A DNA stretch of 64,000 bases, from assembly GCA_010015655.1 (NCBI GenBank), contig ML976688.1, forward strand, positions 438,411 through 502,410, given 5' to 3'. Origin of the DNA: Bimuria novae-zelandiae CBS 107.79 (lineage: Eukaryota; Ascomycota; Dothideomycetes; Pleosporales; Didymosphaeriaceae). Position 1 is the stretch's first letter, and every line of letters starts with the position of its first letter. The notes beneath the pieces were generated by a model. It saw only the letters and a program-made list of their open reading frames with translations, searched no databases and was not told where the DNA came from. This document shows positions 56,501 to 64,000 of the stretch, in pieces. Made by a program: the position numbers and the translations under genes.

Positions 56501-57284
56501 AAAGTGTCTTTATTGACTTCAGTATGGTTGTTCATATGTGGCCTATACACGCGAGCGGACATGCATGACGATGCAAGGGATGCTGTGGCAGAAGCCTATA
56601 AGCTTGTAGAAGCTTTCGAGGCTGAGATAGCGCACGAGTCATCGACAAGCAAAGCCTTTGCGGAGCGAGGCTGGGGAGGTGGTAAGAGCGTAGAAGACCT
56701 CTGGGGTGATGTCTACGCCACGGTAAGCTTAAGTCTTCATCTATTCGAATTGATCTCTGATTGTGTTCCAGCGCGGAGAACTGCTACTGGCCCAAGACTT
56801 GAAACACGATGCTCGTGTCGATTTTGAACGAGCTGTTCTACATTCCCCAGACCATCCAGCAGCCATTGTCGGACTGTCTAATATCTTGCTTGACATTTAC
56901 TGCCAAGTCATTCCTCTTGAGCGCAAGCCAGTTCTCAGCATCCCCATCCATTCCTCGCCACCCGCCGTTGACTCCATCACCAATCCGTCAGATTCTCCCA
57001 CCGCGTACCTGACCGCTCATACACCATCAGCTGAGAACCAACTGTCGCCGCCTGAGCTCACTCGGCTTGCTGCTCGTGACCGTGCATTTGGCCTTCTCTC
57101 GATTCTCACGAAGCGTGGTCTTGGGTGGGATTACTCCGAAGCCTGGGCTGCCCTGGCACGAGCGTACGAGGAGAGCGGCCAGCTGGACAAGACAAGGGAA
57201 GTTTTATGGTGGTGTGTAGAGCTTGAGGACACCCATCCGGTCAGAAGCTGGAAGAATGTGACCTTGGGCGGGTTTGCGTTATAG
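53527..57284 (+). CDS. YPP1: Ypp1-type TPR protein (PI4-kinase Stt4 recruitment; TTC7 homologue)
   Basis: Five exons: 53527-53532 (ATGGGT only), 53612-53741, 53789-54735, 54785-56722 and 56772-57284, in consistent phase, giving 1,177 aa. After Met-Gly the protein runs QNHVESEKALRYIAQLDDAR, GRWIDVPELCRKIEKHAP and ARSEVQIAKYS, then TPR-like helical repeats, including YYAIGISLAQWARFTYEA, LEVLYALALVLAETRDI and WHLLALLLTARSEFAPAEQA. A Ser/Arg/His-rich loop (about 720-930) precedes the last TPRs (ALARAYEESGQLDKTREVLW). In yeast, Ypp1 with Efr3 anchors Stt4 at the plasma membrane to make PI4P. The 6-nt first exon is inferred from a GTACGT donor and a CTTAC...CAG acceptor; without it no ATG opens the frame. 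Confidence 0.85.
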
Positions 57285-57878
57285 TGTGTTCGCGGGTTTG
57301 CATTGAATTGTTGTATAGATTTAGCAACCCTTGATACCCGAGGAGCGAATGTAATGGTATACGCGGAGACGAGATGGTGTCGAGACTTGGTTGGCGGTTA
57401 CGTGTAATAGTGCAGCAAACAGACTGCTGGGTCGTACCTACCAATTGGGAGACAGATAGTTTAGGCCTACCACGTAGGTATGTCTCCCGTTACCACCCAT
57501 CTTCAACCTCAACGTGCAGCCCTTTTTTAATCTCGATGCGCTCTATCCATACCCTTTCCGTCTCTTCTCTAGCTCGTCGCACTGGCCCTCGTTATATCTA
57601 CAGCTGCTCCGGAAGCCGCTATGTGCGGCCCACGGTGCCCTTCGTTTGCACTCATTCTTACTGCATCGTCCTGGAGCGTCAAACTATTACCTTATCTTGG
57701 TCACCTGTGTTTTCGAACCTTGTCCCATTCAATTAAACTTGGCAGGTACTTCTCCCACCATACTTGAGACTCGACTCTCTTATCGTATATAAAACTCGGT
57801 ACGCTCTTTGAGACTACGCTCTTTCTTCCCCACTCCACTACACGCACGTCGTCAAAGCCGCCCGCCGGGCAAGAGGAG
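57285..57878. promoter_or_regulatory. Upstream region of the Zn2Cys6 gene
   Basis: 594 bp after Ypp1. Pyrimidine-rich from about 57,480 to 57,850, as is common before fungal starts. No other feature. Confidence 0.4.
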
Positions 57879-58892
57879 ATGGGCTTCCAGGACGTAGCCG
57901 CGGGAGGCGAAAAGAGGTTCGAAGATGCGGCGTGGCCGGAGGCCATTGACGTGAAGGGCAGCGAAACCAGCAAGAAGTCAATCAACGCGTGGATGGAGGC
58001 GCTGGATGTCGACGACAAGGAAACGGAAGGCAACGACAACCTACAAGACTCCGCCAGAATCGACCCATCTACTCCGCCGCCGAGCTGCAGGACCTTCCAC
58101 CAATACGTCGAAGAGGTCTCGCCAACGGACACGAACTTCTCGTTCGATCCCATCTTCGGCTCTCCAATCGGTTCCTTCGACCTCAGCGGCAACTACACCC
58201 CGAACCGCGAGCGCTACGCCGCGACCGACGCTTCGAGCGTTGACGACGACGACGAGGCAACCGCGCGAAAAGAGCTACTAGCCAGCCTAGTCGCACCTGC
58301 CGATGGCGCCGTCGTGCCTGGGAGCCACCTCAACGAGGCGCTCTCATCGGACTTAGCGACCGCCGTCACCACGCCTTTGCACGCTACGTCAGAACCGGTT
58401 CCTGATCCCGCTCACTCAACATTCAACCGAAATACTACACACCTCATCTGGGTCACAGCCTGCCTCCAATGCGTCCTCGCCGATCTTCCGTGCTCCCGCA
58501 CCCTACCCGCCTGTTCGCGCTGCGTGCGCAACGGCCACGGCGAAGTGTGTCTAGTTCAGCGGCAGCGCGTCCACGAGGAGATTGTGCACGATCACTACAT
58601 TTGTGATCCTATTCTGCTGGTGCGGGAGGGGGATGACGACGCAGTGTATGAGAAGAAAGAGGCCTTGCAGGGAGATGTAAGTTGCTTTTAGTTTTGTGGT
58701 GATTGGGGAGTGCTAATGGGGAGATAGATGATCGAATCCTGGCGCGAGAAGTACGATCGCAACTTCTGGTATCCGTCTGGTAAGAAGTTCGAGTGGGGTG
58801 CGACGCATCCGGGCTTTGGCGAGGGGTCGGCTGTGCCGTATAGGGTGAAGGTGAAGAAGTGGCACCCGAATCTCTTGCGCGAGAGGCTGTGA
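57879..58892 (+). CDS. Protein with Zn(II)2Cys6-type cluster near the C-terminus
   Basis: Two exons, 57879-58676 and 58728-58892, give 320 aa. Residues 1-190 are acidic and low-complexity. Residues 195-224 hold six cysteines spaced C-x2-C-x6-C-x6-C-x2-C-x8-C (ACLQCVLADLPCSR, ACSRCVRNGHGEVC), which fits a Gal4-type binuclear zinc cluster. A linker and a conserved-looking end follow (MIESWREKYDRNFWYPSG, KKFEWGATHPGFGEGSAVP). Unlike classical members the cluster is not N-terminal, has few Lys/Arg between the cysteines (usually needed for DNA contact), and no fungal transcription-factor middle domain follows. It may be a regulator, or a zinc protein that does not bind DNA. Confidence 0.75.
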
Positions 58893-60029
58893 TTTGGGGC
58901 TTTGCGTGGTCGGCGTAGAGGGGCTGGGGATATGCCTGACGGAGTGATACTTCTTGCTTATATGGCGGTTTGCTCGGCGCCAGCTTCGATATGTCTTTGA
59001 TATATGAGCGCTGGGATTTATCCAGCCACATTGGTTTGTGAGTGAGATTGGCTTCTAGATCCCGATATAGTTGTTTATATTTGAAATATATAGGGCCGTG
59101 GTAGCTTCTGGTCATATTGCAGCATCTGTGCGTAGGTACTTGAATTCAGGCTCACCATTTGCATCCAAGGTCCATCCGCCACTTTCTGAATGCGTGAGTT
59201 CTTGAGAAAATTTAGATGCTGTCGTCGTTCATCTGCATCCCGAAGGTTTCTTGGAGTAAGTAATCTGGTGAAAGGAAAATGCTCTGGTTAATTGGTATTT
59301 GAGTGTTACACAGACAACGCAGCTTTGGGAATTGAAACTTCTCTGTCCAGCTCATCTGAAATGAGTCTTGTGCCGGTTATGAGTCACAAGGTTAGTAAGT
59401 TTCGGCAGCACGTTGGGAGGGTGTTTTCACTCTCAAAAGTTTTTGGAGAACAGGGGCAATGATGTACGAGAGTGGGAGGAGGAATGTGGGTGAGAGCGAA
59501 GTGAGAAATAGAATGCGTTGAATCAGGTTGCATTTGAGACAGCGTCCGTGGGTGAGCTATATAAAGAAGGGCATCCTTGTAAGTACCCAAGCGGTCACTC
59601 AGACTCGCATCCAAACTGTGCTTATGTGAAAGGTTGAAGTGATGGTTTTAGATGAGAAGTAAACAAGGGCGTCTTGTTATATAGCACATGGCTATAAGTC
59701 TACAGAAATTTGGGAACAGCTTTTACTTCATTATATATACACACAACTGAGCTCCCTCACTGCATCAACACTCCTAGAAGGAAATCCAGGCGTGGTTCTT
59801 ATTTATTGAACAGCAATGTGGGACTGCGCCTTTCGCCCTCGTCGGGAGTTTCGAGCTTCCTCTCACTTGCTCAGGTCACCAAGATAACGCGTGCGCGTGC
59901 GTGACGCGATCGTTTGTTGTCGTTTGCAAACGCCAACCACAACTTCGCCGGCTCGCTTTGTTGTGATCTTCCATACCAACCTCTGCACAGTCTCGCAAGT
60001 TTGCGGCTTCGATTTCGCTCAGCAAGTAG
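58893..60029. other. Intergenic region and leader of gene C
   Basis: 1.1 kb, including the promoter and first untranslated exon of gene C. Minus-strand ORFs at 58,609-59,115 and 59,384-59,614 show no protein features. No repeats seen. Confidence 0.45.
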
Positions 60030-61488
60030 GTATGTGGTTTCCTTAACAACGCCAACGCGCACAAGCCTGCTGATACCTTGCAGTGACACTGAAGTGCTGC
60101 CGCGATGTCGTTTCACACCGGAGCTCCATCGATGGCAGGCGGTAAGGTATCAGAGTCACACAATACCAAGACCGCTTTCCAGAAGCTCAAGGAGGAGCTG
60201 GGTGTCCAGCGAACTCGGATGCTTATGGAAGTTCCGTTCGACGATGTTCGCATCCTCCCACACAATGATGACGAGCGCATTTCGAAGACGACTCTAGTCC
60301 CTTGGAAGATCCAGGTCAGCTCGACTTTCAAGAGCGCGGGCAGTCATGGGCATATCATCTATGCCTATTTGATTGCGGTCAACAGCACCAAGTCATCGAT
60401 TCCACTCAAAGTATCCTTCTATGGCTATTCTCCCGATGGCCAGGAAGCCACACTCTATGACGCCGAGAGTGTGCACCGTATGGAACTGCTAGACGAGTTT
60501 GCTGCTGCGCCATCACCCATGATATTGAAGGTACTAGTCAAGACATACTTTGTGCAGAGTGGTGTATGCGAAAACCTTCAACCGAGCTTTGGCGCGAGAT
60601 TCCTCGATGATCTTGAGCGCACATGCCGAGCGTTTGCGAACCGCATGTTGACGAAAAAGGACGCCGTATTGGGCCGAAACACTCGCAGCGGTACTTCAAA
60701 TGGTCTCGAGGCTGGTCACTTCAACGTCGTTAGCCCATTCCACCAGCCGCAAGTTCCTTCAGCATTGACTACTCCAATGGTCCCAACTGCTTCCATGGGT
60801 CACTCTGTGAAATCGATGGGACTGAATGCACCTGAGTCTAACCACTGGGGATACCGTGCAACTCAGCCGGTAGCTGTAAGTTTGAAAATCTGACTTCCTA
60901 TAGCTATGCTAATTCTCTGGAACACAGACAGTACCTCAATGCCCCCTCTTTCTTTGTTCTTCCCCTCGGCTACACCCTTTTCAGTCCCGTTCCGCAAGTC
61001 GACCACCCCGACACCCATTCGACCCGATATCGACGACCTTTCAGCGAGCCCTCAGAAGGTAATATAGATCATACGTTCACGAGGCGTAGCTAACTCCACC
61101 CTCACAGACCGACGCGATCACCCTGGCTTCGTACAAAGCCGAGTTCAAGACGCCCTTTTCGGAGGCCCAAGCCAAAGAACTTGAAGCGAGCAAGAACATC
61201 ACCGATCTTCGCCGCAACCTCGACGCCAGCCAGAAGAAGATCGTGCAGACCAAGAAGGAGCGTACGAAAGCGCAGAACGAATTGGATCGAGCCGAGAATG
61301 AGAAGAATGACCTCCAGGAGAGGATGAGGATTTCGAAGGCCACTCTCGACAAGGCCAGCGAGGTCCAGAAGCAGCTGCATGCACGTCTGGATCCCAGTGT
61401 GCGAGAGGTCTTCGAATATGCTTGGAAGATGAGAAACGAATACGATTCCGTCGACGAGCCGTTGGCGAAGCGCTCCAAGCTGCGTTAG
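60030..61488 (+). CDS. Family copy C: unknown family, coiled-coil protein; splice-frame conflict
   Basis: Copy C. A 5'UTR intron spans 60,030-60,083 and the ATG is at 60,105. Exon 1 reads open for 257 aa to the GTAAGT donor at 60,876. It contains MLMEVPFDDVRILPHND, VPWKIQVSS, IIYAYLIAVN and PLKVSFYGYSPDG (block 1), then ILKVLVKTYFVQSGVC and FLDDLERTCRAF (block 2). Exon 2 (about 60,928-61,058) encodes a Ser/Pro/Thr linker (FPSATPFSVPFRKSTTPTP), and exon 3 (61,108-61,488) a coiled coil (KKERTKAQNELDRAENEK) ending EPLAKRSKLR. With the consensus donor and the AACACAG acceptor at 60,927, exon 2 falls out of the linker/coil frame. A weak GTGCAA donor at 60,856 would restore it. The full protein would be roughly 420-430 aa. 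Lies 720 bp before copy D on the same strand. Function unknown. Confidence 0.78.
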
Positions 61489-62207
61489 CTTGCTTCTGGG
61501 TCCAGTATGCATGCACATGTGCATGTCTGAATATGTGGATTTGTCAATGCCGGATTAATTCGGCGTCATTGGCAATTCTTTGAATGCCTTCGCTCCAGCG
61601 TGAGCTATACTTGTTGTACAGTTGTTGGCCAAGGGTTTGAGTACCTTGGACTTTGGCATGATTACAACAGCTGTTTCTTGTTGATTATTGATACCTTTTA
61701 AGGTCTGCTGAGCATTGCAAAAGGACTGAGGAGCTTTCTCAGATCGATACTGGGGAAACGATGCCTCGTATGTCTCCCGGGCTGAGTAATGCCTGTTTAA
61801 GTACAAATAATGATAGCAAGGAGCTGCGAATGGCTCAAAGGAATAGTTCCAAAGCTCACCATGATACTGTGATAAAGATCTTCTTCGTGATAGCTGCCTC
61901 GAGATATGTGACTGCATCGCTACTTTTCTGCTGCTGGTAGTGCTTCACGCGCAGTACCTAGGTAAGCGCCATCTGAGGAGTTACATATGTATGCTATTTT
62001 GCATTGTAGCTGATCCTTCGCCTCTGATCCTTCGCTATCGTGGTTTGATTCTGACTGGGTCAACATGGGGTCGTGTACATTCCTTGACTTGTGTAATTGG
62101 TCGTCCAGACGACGACCGTTTGCCTGCCCCCCACGTCTCGCGCACACTAGGCCTTGAATGCTCGCACATCAACCTCCAAAACCCAGTGTGTCACCTCCGG
62201 ATACACA
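61489..62207. other. Intergenic region between copies C and D
   Basis: About 0.7 kb with the 3' UTR of C and the promoter and leader of D. A minus-strand frame at 61,555-61,917 has no features. A GTAAGC donor-like site near 61,960 could start a 5'UTR intron for D, but I cannot place its acceptor. Confidence 0.4.
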
Positions 62208-63747
62208 ATGCAACGATCGAAACCGCTGTCCTACGCGGAGCTGTTTGCATACAAATCTGCGAAGGTCGACAGACGCACACTGCGTGTTTTGGATCTTCAC
62301 GAAACGATCTCGAACTCCTCGCAACCTTCAAACATACCGCTGAATCCCATCAACCGGGCATACGCAGCCATGCAGCGTGGCCAGAAGGGTCCCTAGGGCG
62401 CGGAGCTACCCGATGGGTCGAAGGTATGGATTGACGCCATCGGAGCAGCCATGGATCTTCATTGTGGAGACCCGAAATCCGGTGCTCCTCTTCCGTCCAC
62501 ACTTTTGGGTAGGATTCCATTGGACACGATCACACTTAACCAGTACGACAACGACGGATCTGATGGCGAATTGGAGCTTCATTCTTCGAGCGGCAATCCA
62601 TACACAAGACGGGTACTTCGGTCGAAAGACGGTAAGTTCTGCGACTTTTAGTTTGGAAGAATGAAAGAGGACATGTCTCCAGTCTACGCAGCAATCTTCA
62701 AGAATGACCAGTCCGAAGTCGAAGCGAAATTAGCCATCTACACTGAAGCAGAGGACAAAGATGGGGATAGAATACTCGTCAGCTATACTAGTAAAGAGGC
62801 TAAAGAACTCGTCAATCTGTCAGAATGGTTCCCGCCTCCGGATGCCATGAATGCGGGGCAGCTGACAGCCTTACTAGAAGCAGTACTTTGGTGTAAGAAA
62901 GCTGTCGATGGGATTGATTACTATGATGGTGTGGCTCATGGAATCAAGTTCGTGGTCGGTTCCACACTAGCTAACGACTTGACCAAAGTCCTTAGTCTGC
63001 TTCCCGCCCCGCTTGTTCGTGCCGCAAGCATTGCACACGCCGCTGATGAGGGCGGGTCATCTAGCGCAGATACATATCCCGGGGTTTCTGTCTCGGGACA
63101 GGCAGGCAGGGCTAACCGCCAGTCTGGCACTCCGTCGAACCTCGCTGGGCAAGGCGCCGTAAGTTAACAATTCTAAAAGTATGGCCCTTGAATTTATTCT
63201 AACTATCACAGCCAATGCACCCCACTCCTGGTTCTCAGTCCTCCCCAAGTCTTTCTTCGCCACCATCTTCAACTTCAAGGGGTCCGCCACAGACTTTTCC
63301 ACCACATGGAACGCCGCTACCCACCCGTTCTTCGCCGGCTTTATCTCTTTCTCAGTCGTTGAGCCACGGTGGTGTAAGTAGTAAAACATCCTGCGTCAAC
63401 ATTGCAGAGTTGCTGACCGAAAATAGAACGACCTTTCCAATTCACTGGAGCTCGCTAGAGTCAAGCATCGTTTTCTGAACCCACTAAAAGATGCGCAGGC
63501 GCGAAAGCGGAACGCGGAGGCCGGAATGGAGACACAGCGCGGAAAACTGCATGAGATCGACGACGAGATTCGGAGACTGCAGCAAAAGTGGGCCGCTCTC
63601 CAAGCAAGCTTGGATGAACATGCGGACACTTTGAAGGAGGCAGAGACCGAGGAGGCAGAGCTCATCGTCCAGATGCCTCCGATTCTCGGCGAAATTTGGG
63701 ATCTGGCGGTGGAATCGGGTGCCAGAAAGCGTCAACGAACGGAGTGA
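62208..63747 (+). CDS. Family copy D: unknown family, coiled-coil protein with an in-frame TAG
   Basis: Copy D. Phase-consistent exons: 62208-62631, 62668-63158, 63212-63373 and 63427-63747 (466 codons in all). Codon 63 is TAG (62,394-62,396), yet the same frame is coding-like on both sides (LNPINRAYAAMQRGQKGP, then GAELPDGSKVWIDAIGAAM). Either it is a nonsense allele, or translation begins at the ATG at 62,451. Block 1: LLGRIPLDTITLNQYD and VYAAIFKNDQ. Block 2: LTALLEAVLWCKKAVDG with LANDLTKVLSLLP. A Ser/Pro linker (PSLSSPPSSTSRGPPQ) precedes a coiled coil (MHEIDDEI-type heptads to EEAELIVQM) and the tail ARKRQRTE. Intron 1 would be only 36 nt, very short for this genome. Function unknown. 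Confidence 0.72.
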
Positions 63748-64000
63748 ACACCGGTCTATGGATCTGGAGATCTTGCCTTCACAGGTCTTCCTTTGCTAAA
63801 GACATACGATCTGGTACGACCGGCTCTACGATAATGTGTCAGATGGCGGTAACATATCGCTGCCCGTCGCAGATGACCAGCTACGGACTGGATGATGAAG
63901 ACAACAGAAAGAATTGGACTCTTGAACTTCAACACTCATTTCAGAATATGGTTAAGGTTTCTTGGGCGGAAATGGCTCTCTTCAGCTGTATACACATGCG
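63748..64000. other. Downstream flank of copy D
   Basis: 253 bp to the window edge, presumably 3' UTR and spacer; nothing recognised. Confidence 0.4.

Overview
The window looks like nuclear DNA from a filamentous ascomycete (Pezizomycotina, most likely Dothideomycetes). Genes carry short 45-80 nt GT..AG introns with CTAAC/CTAAT branch sites. Recognisable fungal proteins include Mmm1, Yop1, Rix1, Ypp1 and an RFX factor. The left third consists of extremely AT-rich transposon wreckage of the kind produced by repeat-induced point mutation (RIP: CpA to TpA, with Gln and Trp codons turned into stops). There are no operons; genes are monocistronic.

Region 1 (1-24,400) is a nested transposon block. 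An old, heavily mutated Ty1/copia element (copia-I, about 2,000-14,327) was interrupted by a complete Ty3/gypsy chromovirus (3,320-10,120, target duplication TATAA) and by a small SINE-like retroposon (11,115-11,836, 12-bp target duplication). Next comes a Fot1/pogo DNA transposon split by a complete second copia element (16,254-22,182, 297-bp LTRs, target duplication GCTAT). The block ends with an LTR plus gag fragment of a third copia-like element (23,002-24,400). A 10-N gap at 11,567-11,576 is flanked by two identical 104-bp sequences and is very probably an assembly artefact.

Region 2 (24,400-31,400) is a border zone. It holds a dead gene copy (A, 25,250-28,628) split by a second Fot1-like transposon with clear TIRs and TA duplications, followed by gene-poor DNA with minisatellites.

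Region 3 (31,400-64,000) is gene-rich: Yop1 (ER shaping), an RFX transcription factor, a DDT/WHIM-type chromatin protein, Mmm1 (ERMES lipid transfer), an SDR oxidoreductase, a DUF1330-like protein, an orphan nuclear-type protein, Rix1 (60S ribosome maturation) divergent from Ypp1 (PI4-kinase recruitment), and a Zn2Cys6 protein.

The most interesting signal is a dispersed family of four related genes of unknown function: A at 25.3-28.6 kb, B at 38.1-39.4 kb, C at 60.1-61.5 kb and D at 62.2-63.7 kb. All share a beta-rich N-terminal block, a helical block, a Ser/Pro linker, a C-terminal coiled coil and a basic, NLS-like tail. Three (A, B, C) also appear to have a 5'UTR intron ending just before the start. 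Every copy shows at least one apparent reading-frame problem in this sequence.
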